DNA from: Streptomyces sp. GKU 895
Lineage (GTDB): Bacteria; Actinomycetota; Actinomycetes; Streptomycetales; Streptomycetaceae
Assembly (NCBI GenBank): GCA_002027195.1
Contig: MWJO01000020.1
Span: forward strand, 1-64,000
Reading direction: 5' to 3'
Length of the DNA: 64,000 nucleotides
Shown here: positions 47,581-55,735 of the stretch, piece by piece
Layout: every line of letters starts with the position of its first letter
Numbering within the stretch: position 1 is the first letter of the stretch
Position numbers and translations under genes: made by a program
Notes under the pieces: generated by a model
Database searches by the model: none
What the model was told of the DNA's origin: nothing
The model's input: only the letters and a program-made list of their open reading frames with translations

Positions 47581-48880
47581 CGCCGGGACCGCCCGAGGAC
47601 CACGCCCACCACCGCGCACTGCACCGCCATGGCCGACGCCATCGCGAGGCACACCCCGGGCAGCCCCAGCCCGGACCAGCCCGTACGCCAACGGCAGTTG
47701 GACCGCCGTACCGAGCAGCGTCACCCTCAGCAGCACCGGCGCGCCCCCGCTCCCCTCGAAGACGCCGCCCAGCGCGATGAAGCAGGCCATCAGCAGCAGA
47801 TAGGGCCCGGCGCAGCGCAGGAACAGCACCCCCCTCGGCGGCGACGTCGCCCCCGGCGCCGAAGGCGGCCATGATCCAGGGCGCGGTCACGGCGAAGAGC
47901 ACAGCGGCGGCCGCTCCGAAGGCGCCGGACACCACGACCGCCTCCCGCCCGATCGCCCGCCGCGCGTCCCGGCCCGCGCCCAGCAGATGCGCGGTGTGGA
48001 TGGAGGCTGCCTGCCGGACCGCGTAGAAGCCCATGGTGGCCACGTACAGGACCTTGTACGCGATGGCGTACGCGGCCACGGCCGTCACTCCGACCCGCGC
48101 CACGATCCCGACCAGCACCAGCGTCCCGCCCTGCCGCACGGTGAAGTCGGCGGCCATGGGCAGCCCGGTGCGCAGGACCCTCCGGAGGGCGGCCATGAGC
48201 GGCCCGGTGCGCGGCACGCGCCGGAAGGCGATCCCGGGTCCGAAGGCGGTACGCAGCAGCGCGTTCCACCGCAGAGCCAGCAGTCCCGCCCCCAACGCCA
48301 CGCCCCGGCACAGCACCGTCGAGGCGGCGGCGCCCTGGACGCCGTAGAAGTGGATGAAGACCGGGTCGCAGACGAGGATCAGCCCGTTGGCGAGCAGCGC
48401 GAGCCGCATCGGCGTCCTGGTGTCCCCCGTGCCCTTCAGGATCCCGTCGACCAGTTGCTGGGCGAAGAACACGGCGATGCCCGGCATCGATATCGCGAAG
48501 TACCCGACGGCGAGCGGCAGCGCCGCGCCCCCGCCGAGGACCAGCCGCGCCAGCGGCTCCCGCAGCAGATACCCGCCCGCCACGACCACCGGCGTGATCA
48601 CCCCGAACACCGCCCAGCCCCCGCGCACGGCGGCCCGTACCGCCCCGGGGTCCCGGGCGCCCCTGGCATGCGCCACCAGCACGGTCGTGCCCGAGCCGAA
48701 GACGAGAGCGACCCCCAGCAGGACGTTCTCGGCATTGGTCGCCACGGCGACGGCCGCCACCGCCGGTCCGCCGAGCCGGGAGACCCAGACGGTGTTGATG
48801 ATCCCGGCGGCCACGGAGGCGAGCAGCGAGAAGTAGACGGGACGGGCGAGCGCGACGAGCCGACGCCGATGACTGTCCAT
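47529..48880 (-). CDS. MATE-family efflux transporter, two frameshifts
   Basis: About 449-residue MATE (NorM/DinF-like) transporter with 12 predicted helices, e.g. VYFSLLASVAAGIINTVWVS, LVDGILKGTGDTRTPMRLAL and ADFTVRQGGTLVLVGIVARV. One-base breaks occur near 47830 and near 47685; the native end in the third frame is GVVLGRSRRQEVTEVSDGSS and onward to a TGA at 47529. ATG at 48880 is the likely start, GTG 48886 the alternative. It is divergent from a PadR regulator that probably controls it through the palindromes between them. Confidence 0.82.
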
Positions 48881-48897
48881 GACCACATCAACCCCCT

Positions 48898-48928
48898 CGA
48901 AACGAGCTACCTCGTTTCGAGGTAGCTC
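48898..48928. promoter_or_regulatory. Overlapping PadR operators between MATE and padR genes
   Basis: Two perfect inverted repeats overlap: CGAAACGAG-CTAC-CTCGTTTCG (48898-48919) and GAGCTACCTCG-TTT-CGAGGTAGCTC (48904-48928). They lie between two divergent starts and share bases, so occupation of one should exclude or modify the other. A third partial half-site, AAGAGGTACC, follows. Confidence 0.7.
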
Positions 48929-48974
48929 GATAAGAGGTACCATGGCGTCACGACGACCACAAGGAGGAATCGGC

Positions 48975-49532
48975 GTGCTGGAGCTGTCGATCCTGGGTTT
49001 CCTGGCCGAAGAGCCCTTGCACGGCTATGAGTTGAAGGAGCGCATCAAGGCGCTCAGCGGCCATGTCCGCCCGGTCAGCGACGGCGCGCTCTATCCGGCC
49101 ATCACCCGGCTGATCAAGGCGGGCAAGCTCGACGAGCACACCGAGCCGGGCGCGAGCGCGGCCCCGCGGCGCATGCTCTCCCTCACCGACACGGGCCGCG
49201 CGGACCTCCTGGAGCGCCTGCGCCACCCCAAGCCGGTGGAGATCTCCGACCAGGTCCGCTTCAACACGGTCCTGACGTTCCTGCGCCACCTCCCGGACCG
49301 CCGCGAACAGGCCGCGGTGCTCCGCCGCCGCCTGGAGTTCCTCGACACGCCCACGAGCTTCTTCTACGACGAGGGCAGACCCGTGCGCGCGGAGGAGGCG
49401 GCGGACCTGTTCCGGGAGGGCATGCTGCGGGTCGCGCGGGCCACCGGAGAGGCGGAACGCACCTGGCTGGAGGAGGCCGTCGAGCGGCTCAGCCGAGCTG
49501 ATCCCGCAGATAGTCCTGCCACTGGGCCGTGA
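48975..49532 (+). CDS. PadR-family transcriptional regulator
   Basis: 185-residue PadR regulator. The winged helix is LELSILGFLAEEPLHGYELK, followed by YPAITRLIKAGKLDE, then a helical Vir-like dimerisation domain. The GTG at 48975 is placed by AAGGAGG 7 bases upstream, which is better than any longer start. It is probably the repressor of the divergent MATE exporter. The 3' end overlaps the lipoprotein gene by 44 bases on the opposite strand. Confidence 0.92.
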   Translation: MLELSILGFLAEEPLHGYELKERIKALSGHVRPVSDGALYPAITRLIKAGKLDEHTEPGASAAPRRMLSLTDTGRADLLERLRHPKPVEISDQVRFNTVLTFLRHLPDRREQAAVLRRRLEFLDTPTSFFYDEGRPVRAEEAADLFREGMLRVARATGEAERTWLEEAVERLSRADPADSPATGP

Positions 49533-50678
49533 AGTCGTCCAGGTCCGTGCCGAGCACGGTCTTCAGCGCGTCCTCGACCGCCCCGGCGCGCTGCTTGTGG
49601 GCGCCCACGGCCTGGTAGAACGCCCGCAGCCGGTCGGTGCCCCACCGGTCGGCGATCATCCGGCAGGCCAGCCAGCCGCTCTCGTAGGCCTCCGCCAGCT
49701 TCGTCGCGTCGCCGCTGAACCCGAAGTCCGCGTCCGCGGGCAGCGCCTTCGGCGCCCGCCCCTCGGTCACGGCCCGCCACAGCTCCGGCGCGCCTGGACC
49801 GGCGACCGGCCGGAGCCGAGGTAACCGATCCAGTCCGCGTACCCCTCGGACAGCCACAGGGGTGTGGCGGCGGTGGTGTGGTCGCGGGTGGCGACATGGG
49901 TGGTCTCGTGGGTGAGCACGACCTGCTTGCCGACGCTGCCGAGGACGCTGTACGCGTCGGGGTTGACGATGATCCGGTCCGCGGGCGCGCGCGCCGGGGC
50001 GCCCGTCTCACCGGTGGTGACGGCGGCGATCCCGCGGTACGCGGAGGCGGGTGACCCCAGCAGCCCCGCCATGCCCTCCAGCGACGTCGGTACGAGCACG
50101 ACGACGTGCCGGGTCCAGTCCGTGCCCCACTCCGCCGACACCGCCGGAACGGCACGGTCGGCGAGATCGGCGTAGGTGTGCAGCGCCGCGCTCGACCGCC
50201 CGACACCGAGGACGAGGCTGTGCCTGCCGCGGACGATGTCCACCTCGCCCTGGTCCCACAGCTGCTGGGCGGACTTCTTCGCGGGCTGTTCCCGGTCGAC
50301 GTACCACTCGCCGCCCGCGTCCAGGCTGAGGGTGAGCGTGCGGCCGACGGTGACGGGCGCGTTGTCGTAGCCCTGGATGCGGTACTTGAGCTCGACGTCC
50401 GCGGTGGCCTCGGCGCCGTCCTGGTGGAGCCGCGTCAACCGGTACGCCCACGCCGCGAACGGCACGCCCCGGGCGTTCTCGAACCAGTCCAGCGAGCCCG
50501 TCTGCATGAACGCCGCCCGGTCCCGGTCGAGCACGGCCGCCGACCGCCGGTCGAGCAGCTCCTGGACATCGGCCTTGGCGGTCCCGGTCCCCGGCTTTCC
50601 CCCACAGGCCACCAGGGAGACGAGCAGCAGACACAGCGCGAGTGTCCCGTGTCTCGACGCCCGCCTTCGACCAGCCAT
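49489..50678 (-). CDS. Lipoprotein with a zinc-protease-like HExxH motif, one frameshift
   Basis: About 396-residue secreted lipoprotein. The signal peptide ends in a lipobox, LLVSLVACGG, with Cys as the lipidated residue. Residues 27-210 form an NTF2-like or stalk region. The C-terminal region has VVLTHETTHVATRDH (HExxH) and LSEGYADWIGYLG with a downstream Glu, as in gluzincin or basic-secretory-type peptidases. A frameshift near 49798 joins to PELWRAVTEGRAPKALPADA. Enzyme activity is an inference from the motif. Confidence 0.8.
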
Positions 50679-50736
50679 TTCACGATCGTACGGCGGGAGC
50701 GGCGCCAGGGTCAGAGGGCCGGGGCAGAGGGCCGGG

Positions 50737-51759
50737 TCACACCCGGGTGACCGTCGCGCCCGGCATCATGCCCACCGGGTCGTAGCGGACGGGGGCGCCG
50801 GGGTAGGGGGCGTGGATCACCTGGCCGTTGCCGACGTACATGCCGACATGGCTCGCGTCACCCCGGTAGGTGACCAGGTCACCGGGCTGCGCCTGGGAGA
50901 GCGGGACCTGCCGGCCCGCGTGGCGCTGGGCCTGCGAGGTGCGCGGCAGGGAGACGCCGGCATGCCGGTACGACCACACCATCAGGCCCGAGCAGTCGAA
51001 GCCGGAGGGGCCGGTCGCGCCCCAGACGTACGGCTTGCCGAGCGCGGCGCGGGCCGCGGCGACCGCGGGCGGCGGCCCGGGCGGTTGGGCGGCAGCGCGG
51101 CCGCTGAGGTCGGGCATGTCGTCGCGGCCGGAGCGGGAGGCCCGGTCGTAGGCGGCGCGTTCCTCGGACGGCAGGGAGTTGAGCAGCCGGCGGGCCTGGG
51201 CGAGCTTCTTCTCGACCGTCTTCTTGTGGCTCGCGACGGCCTTGCGGCTCTTCTCCAGCTCGGCCAGCTGACCGGCCGCCTCCGCGCGCTCCTGGGCGAG
51301 TTCGCGCATCGCCGACTGGAGGTCCTTGAGCTCACCGGCCTGATGGGCGGTGATCCGGTCCAGGGCGGCGGCCTTGTCGAGGTAGTCGTCCGGGTCGTCG
51401 GAGAAGAGCAGGGCGAGGGACGGGTCGAGGCCGCCGGAGCGGTACTGGGCGCCGGCCAGCGAACCGAGCGTCTCCCGCATGGCGTTGATGCGGTCCTGCT
51501 GCCGGGCGATCCGGTCCTGCGCGGTGCCGACCTGCTTCTTCAGCGAGTCGGCGCGTTCGTCGGCCTTGTTGTAGGCCTCGGTCGCTTTCTCGGCCTCCTC
51601 GTAGAGGCGGTCCACCTCGGCACGGGTGTCGTCGTGCGGGGCGGCCGTGGCCGGTACGGCCCCGAGGGCCGCGGCGGTGGCGGTCAGGACGCAGAGCGCG
51701 GCACTGGCGCCCCGGTCGAACCCGGACGAAGTCGATGCAAGGCGGCGATGGGACCTCAC
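50737..51759 (-). CDS. NlpC/P60 (C40) cell-wall hydrolase
   Basis: About 340-residue secreted peptidoglycan hydrolase. After a signal peptide ending near AVPATAAP, a coiled coil covers about residues 45-210 (EVDRLYEEAEKATEAYNKAD onward). A C-terminal NlpC/P60 domain follows with catalytic Cys in GFDCSGLMVWSYRHAG and His in ASHVGMYVGNG. The coiled coil probably controls activity by partner binding, as in RipA or PcsB types. GTG 51759 is chosen over GTG 51771. It is a paralogue of the next gene. Confidence 0.9.
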   Translation of the reverse strand: MRSHRRLASTSSGFDRGASAALCVLTATAAALGAVPATAAPHDDTRAEVDRLYEEAEKATEAYNKADERADSLKKQVGTAQDRIARQQDRINAMRETLGSLAGAQYRSGGLDPSLALLFSDDPDDYLDKAAALDRITAHQAGELKDLQSAMRELAQERAEAAGQLAELEKSRKAVASHKKTVEKKLAQARRLLNSLPSEERAAYDRASRSGRDDMPDLSGRAAAQPPGPPPAVAAARAALGKPYVWGATGPSGFDCSGLMVWSYRHAGVSLPRTSQAQRHAGRQVPLSQAQPGDLVTYRGDASHVGMYVGNGQVIHAPYPGAPVRYDPVGMMPGATVTRV

Positions 51760-51859
51760 GAGGAGCCGCACCCCTTCCGCTGGCGGACAGGAAACGCGGC
51801 CGACAGTAGCCCCGCGACAAGGGCGCTTCCAAAGACCTCCACGGCCACACAACGTGACA

Positions 51860-51889
51860 CCCCGCCACCGACGCAGGTCAGTGGCGGGG
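51860..51889 (-). terminator. Hairpin between the two NlpC/P60 genes
   Basis: CCCCGCCAC / GTGGCGGGG with a 12-base loop, about 80 bases beyond the stop of the upstream hydrolase gene. It suggests that the two hydrolases are transcribed separately. Confidence 0.6.
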
Positions 51890-51969
51890 CACGGGGTCAG
51901 TTCACGTCGCCGCGATTCGCCCGAACGGGCGGCGGGTGTCGTGATCTTGAATGTGATCCGGGAGGGTGA

Positions 51970-53004
51970 TCAGATCCGGACGCCGAACTGGAACGGCATG
52001 TTGCCGATCGACTCGTAGCGCACGACCGTGCCGGTGCGCGGGGCGTGGATCACCTGGCCGTTGCCGGCGTAGAGGCCGACGTGGTGCAGGTCGCCGTAGA
52101 AGATGACCAGGTCGCCGACCTTGAGCTGGCTCTGCGAGTAGATGCGCGTGCCGGCGTTGGCCTGGGCCTGGGAGGTGCGTGGGATGGAGACGCCGGCCTG
52201 GGCGTAGGCCCAGGAGGTCAGGCCCGAGCAGTCGTAGGAGGCGGTGCCGGTGGCGCCGTAGACGTAGGGCTTGCCGAGCTGGGACTGGGCGGCCCGGAAG
52301 GCGGCGGCGGCGAAGTTGGAGGCCGGCGGGGTGTCGCCGAGGTTCACGCGCTCGCTGGCGGAGCGGCTGGCGCGCGCGTCCTCGGCGGCGAGGGCGGCCT
52401 TCTCGGCGGCCGTCAGCGTGTTGAGGAGCTTCTGCGCCTCGGCGAGCTTGCCCTGGACTTCCTTCTTCTTCTTGGCCAGTTCGGTCCGGGTGGAGGAGAG
52501 GTCCTTGAGCTTCTCGGAGGCCTCGGCACGCTCCTGCGCGAGCTCGCGCTGCTTCTCCTGGATCTTCTTCAGCGCCTCGACCTGCTGGGCGCTCAACTGG
52601 TCGGCCGTGGAGGCCTTGTCCAGGTAGTCGTCCGGGTTGGACGACAGGAAGAGCTGCAGGGAGGCGTCTATGGAGCCGGTGCGGTACTGGGCGGCGGCCG
52701 CGAGCCCCATGGAGTCGCGGAGCCCGTTGAGCTCCTCCTGGCCGCGGGCCACGGTGTCCTGGATGGCGGAGATCTCCTTCTGGAGCTTCTCCTGCTTCTC
52801 CTTGGCGCCGTTGAGCTTCTCGGTGGCCTGCTCGGCCTCCTCGTAGAGCTTGTCGACCTTGGACTTGACCTCGTCCTTGCTGGGCTTCTCGCTCGGTGCC
52901 GCGTTGGCGGCGTTGGCGCTCAGCGCGACGGCGGCGGCAGCAGCGGTGGTCAGCACGGTCACGCGCGTGCGGCTCGGCTGCTTGGGTCGACGGTGGGACG
53001 CCAC
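51970..53004 (-). CDS. NlpC/P60 (C40) cell-wall hydrolase, paralogue
   Basis: 344-residue hydrolase with the same plan as its neighbour: signal peptide (cleavage near SANAANAAP), coiled coil at about residues 50-215 (VDKLYEEAEQATEKLNGAKE), and NlpC/P60 domain with Cys in YDCSGLTSWAYAQAG and His in LHHVGLYAGNG. GTG 53004 is placed by AAGGAG 9 bases upstream; the longer ATG at 53034 lies on the other side of that site. The 210 bases upstream hold the promoter; I looked for but did not see a c-di-AMP riboswitch. Confidence 0.92.
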   Translation of the reverse strand: MASHRRPKQPSRTRVTVLTTAAAAAVALSANAANAAPSEKPSKDEVKSKVDKLYEEAEQATEKLNGAKEKQEKLQKEISAIQDTVARGQEELNGLRDSMGLAAAAQYRTGSIDASLQLFLSSNPDDYLDKASTADQLSAQQVEALKKIQEKQRELAQERAEASEKLKDLSSTRTELAKKKKEVQGKLAEAQKLLNTLTAAEKAALAAEDARASRSASERVNLGDTPPASNFAAAAFRAAQSQLGKPYVYGATGTASYDCSGLTSWAYAQAGVSIPRTSQAQANAGTRIYSQSQLKVGDLVIFYGDLHHVGLYAGNGQVIHAPRTGTVVRYESIGNMPFQFGVRI

Positions 53005-53214
53005 GGAGGTGAGCTCCTTCTTGTGAGTGATCACCCGTTCGGAGGTTCGAGCCCAGACCCTAGTGACCTTCTTGTGATCAGTTCAAATCCTCACGCGAAA
53101 AAATCGGTCACGGACTGCATTCTTTACACACAACTCACGTGCGGTAATGCCCGTTTGACACTACGTTGCGTGACGATCCCGCCAATTCGGGCAATGAGCG
53201 CACAAGTTCGATGT

Positions 53215-54558
53215 TTAGGACAGGCGCTTCAAAAGCATCGCCGAAGCGACAGGCCTGGCCCCCGCCTTGGCCACCCCGTCGGCGACCTCGCGGTCGGTGG
53301 AGGCGACGATGACGGGCCGGCCCGGCGGCTCGGCGCGCACCAGCTGGCGGATCAGTTCGTCGGCCGTGACACCCGGCTTGGAGAACAGCACCCGCACCCC
53401 GCGCGGCGGCGCGAGCAGCACCGGCGCGGCCAGCTCGGCGCCGTCGAAGACACAGGTGACCTCCGCCCCGGTCTGCGCCGCGAGCTGCGAGAGCTGACCG
53501 AGCAGCCGCAGCCGCTGCTTCTCCAGCGGCATCTGGGGATAGCCGGTCTTGGTGACGTTGTAGCCGTCGACCACCAAGTGGGCCTGGGGCAGGGCCAGCA
53601 GCTGGTCCAGGATGGCCGGATCGTGCTCGGACAGGGCCCGCGCGGCGATGTCCTTCGGTGTCATTCGTCCCGGTTCGACCGCGTCGACGGTCTCCGCGGG
53701 CCGTACGGACACGGGCGGCAGGGCCAGCTCCCGGCGCAGCCCCTGAGCCGCGTCGAGCACGGTGTCCAGCAGCAGCCGCACCCGCATGTCCTCGACGCTG
53801 CGTCCCTCCCGGGCCGCCCTGCGCGTCGCCTCCAGGGCCGCCTCGGCCTCGCTCAGCCGGGCCTTGAGCCGCCGCGTCTCGACCTCGGCGGCGGACACCT
53901 GCGTCTGCCCCTCGGCGCGCACGGCGTCCATCTCGCCCTGCAGCTTGCGCAGCGCCGCCTCGCCGCGCTTGACGTCACTGAGGGCGGCGCGCAGCTTGCG
54001 GTGAAGCGATTCGGCTTCCTTCTTCGCCGACTCCAGTTCGGTGCGCAGCCGCTCGGTCTCGGTCCGGGTCTGCTCCCGGGCCGCCACCAGTTCCTCGCGC
54101 AGCCGCTCCAGCTCGACGCGGCTCTCCTCGTCCGCGCGCTCGGCGTCGGCCCGCTGGGCCTCCTCGCCGGCCGCGGTCACGAGCTTCACCCAGCCCGTGG
54201 GGCGCAGAACATAGGCCGCGGCCGCCACGTCGAGCGGATCCGCGGCCGGGGGCGGCGAGCCGGTGTCGAGAGCGCCGGAGAGCTCCGGCTGGGCCTCTCT
54301 GAACTTCTCGCCGATCCGCTGCCGGAACAGCGGATCGGTCTCCAACGCCGCCGCCATCGCGTTGCCGGCGAACTTGGCCCGCCGGTTCGGCGCGAACCGC
54401 GCGTACTGTCTGAGCTGTGCGGGCAGTTCACCGACGGTCAGGCCGCCGAAGCCGTCGGACACGATCTGTACGACACGACGGCGCACCCCGTCGGGCAGCG
54501 GACGGTCGAGCACCTCAGCGGCGCCGTCGCCCGGCCCCCCGCCTTGTGACTCCACCAT
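53215..54558 (-). CDS. NYN/PIN-like (YacP) domain protein with long coiled coil
   Basis: 447-residue protein. N-terminal helical region (residues 20-130), a long coiled coil at about 130-260 (ELERLREELVAAREQTRTET and onward), and a C-terminal NYN domain of the YacP type (about 315-440) with HLVVDGYNVTKTGYPQ, VTCVFDGAEL, GVRVLFSKPGVTADELI and VASTDREVADG. These acidic residues form a PIN-like nuclease site. YacP-type proteins are candidate RNases or RNA-decay factors (inference). Confidence 0.88.
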   Translation of the reverse strand: MVESQGGGPGDGAAEVLDRPLPDGVRRRVVQIVSDGFGGLTVGELPAQLRQYARFAPNRRAKFAGNAMAAALETDPLFRQRIGEKFREAQPELSGALDTGSPPPAADPLDVAAAAYVLRPTGWVKLVTAAGEEAQRADAERADEESRVELERLREELVAAREQTRTETERLRTELESAKKEAESLHRKLRAALSDVKRGEAALRKLQGEMDAVRAEGQTQVSAAEVETRRLKARLSEAEAALEATRRAAREGRSVEDMRVRLLLDTVLDAAQGLRRELALPPVSVRPAETVDAVEPGRMTPKDIAARALSEHDPAILDQLLALPQAHLVVDGYNVTKTGYPQMPLEKQRLRLLGQLSQLAAQTGAEVTCVFDGAELAAPVLLAPPRGVRVLFSKPGVTADELIRQLVRAEPPGRPVIVASTDREVADGVAKAGARPVASAMLLKRLS

Positions 54559-54595
54559 CCGTCAACACCCCAACCTGTGTGCGGAGCCCGCTCCC

Positions 54596-54835
54596 TCAGG
54601 AGCCGGCGCCCGGCCTGTCCACGAGTTCCACCTGATCCACGGCGTTGCACCAGCGGCAGCGCACCGACTCGATGGTCTCACTGACCACCTCGCGCTCCTC
54701 GACCTTCGGCTCACCGGCCAGGTCGAGGTGGACGTACTCGACGACCTTCGACGAGCGGGTCACGTCGAACCGCGTGAGGTTGCCGCAGAGGGTGCAGCGC
54801 CACCGCGTCGAGGCGGTCGGCAGGGGAACCGTCAT
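54596..54835 (-). CDS. Small zinc-ribbon protein
   Basis: 79-residue protein with two CxxC pairs, RCTLCGNLTRFDV and RCRWCNAVDQVEL, which should bind zinc. The centre is KVVEYVHLDLAGEPKVEERE. Homologues are typical actinobacterial hypothetical proteins of this locus. ATG at 54835 is preferred to a longer GTG start at 54955. It is followed after 38 bases by the NYN gene on the same strand. Confidence 0.82.
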   Translation of the reverse strand: MTVPLPTASTRWRCTLCGNLTRFDVTRSSKVVEYVHLDLAGEPKVEEREVVSETIESVRCRWCNAVDQVELVDRPGAGS

Positions 54836-55009
54836 CGTGCCTGTGCTCTTTCCTGCTAGGTCTTCTATTGTCCGCGACACACCGGTCCCGGTGCGTGTGG
54901 CTCGTAACCCTACGGCCTGGCGGGTACTCGTCGCTCGGCCGTCCACATCGCCCACCCGGCGGCGAGGCGGTCTGTTCGGTTGCGTCCCGTTACGTCATGC
55001 TCTGTGTTC

Positions 55010-55735
55010 ATGATCAGCAACTGGAGGGTGACGGTCCGTGGCGCGAGCAGGTCGTTGTGGGGGTCGGCACCGGTCACCTACGGCCTGATCACCCTGTGCT
55101 GTCTGCTGTTCCTGATCGGCCCGGCGGCCGGCCTGAATCCGGCCTACGGCACCGGCGACGAACTGCTGGCCGCCCAGCGGGCCTACTTCCACCGCTGGGG
55201 TGTGGTCCCCGCAGAACTGTTCGAAGGCTCGGCCCGCGCCGCCCTGACCCCCGCGACAGCCCTGTTCGTGCACGGCAGCTGGGTCCACCTCCTCGGCAAC
55301 ATGCTCTTCCTCTATGTCTTCGGAGTGCTGACCGAGGAACGGATGGGCCGCGTCCAGTTCACGCTGTTCTACGTCGGCTGCGGCTACCTGGCGCTGCTGG
55401 GGTACGCGGCGGCGAACTCCGACTCCGACCAGTCGCTGGTGGGAGCCTCCGGGGCGATCTCAGCCGTGCTCGGAGCGTTTCTCTACCTGTTCCCCGGGGC
55501 CAGGGTGACAAGCCTGCTGCCGTTCCTCTTCTTCCTCCCGCTGCGCTTCCCGGCCTGGGTGGTGCTGCCCTTCTGGGCAGCCCTGCAATGGCTGGCGGCA
55601 GGCCGGGCGCCGAACGGACCCGGGGTGGCGTATCTGGCCCACCTGGTGGGCTTCGGCCTGGGCTTCGCCTTCGCGTGGGTGCGTTTCGGCCGTGCTACCA
55701 ATGCGGCGCCAATCCGAAGCGGAGATCATACATAG
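55010..55735 (+). CDS. Rhomboid-family intramembrane serine protease, C-terminus altered by IS insertion
   Basis: 241-residue rhomboid. The catalytic Ser is in LVGASGAISAVLGAFLYL (GASG motif) and the His in YLAHLVGFGLGFAFAWV; the loop motif HLLGNMLFLYVFG is present. About six to seven helices are intact. The native tail is cut off after RFGRATNAAP, and the protein now ends with a few residues encoded by the left end of an IS607-like element (RSGDHT). The catalytic core is complete, so the enzyme may still be active. The start is uncertain; no Shine-Dalgarno is evident at 55010 or 54980. Confidence 0.85.
   Translation: MISNWRVTVRGASRSLWGSAPVTYGLITLCCLLFLIGPAAGLNPAYGTGDELLAAQRAYFHRWGVVPAELFEGSARAALTPATALFVHGSWVHLLGNMLFLYVFGVLTEERMGRVQFTLFYVGCGYLALLGYAAANSDSDQSLVGASGAISAVLGAFLYLFPGARVTSLLPFLFFLPLRFPAWVVLPFWAALQWLAAGRAPNGPGVAYLAHLVGFGLGFAFAWVRFGRATNAAPIRSGDHT

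Noticed and set aside
53005-53214. c-di-AMP (ydaO-type) riboswitch upstream of the second NlpC/P60 gene
   Set aside because: Such riboswitches often precede Streptomyces cell-wall hydrolase genes, but I could not find the conserved core words in this 210-base region.
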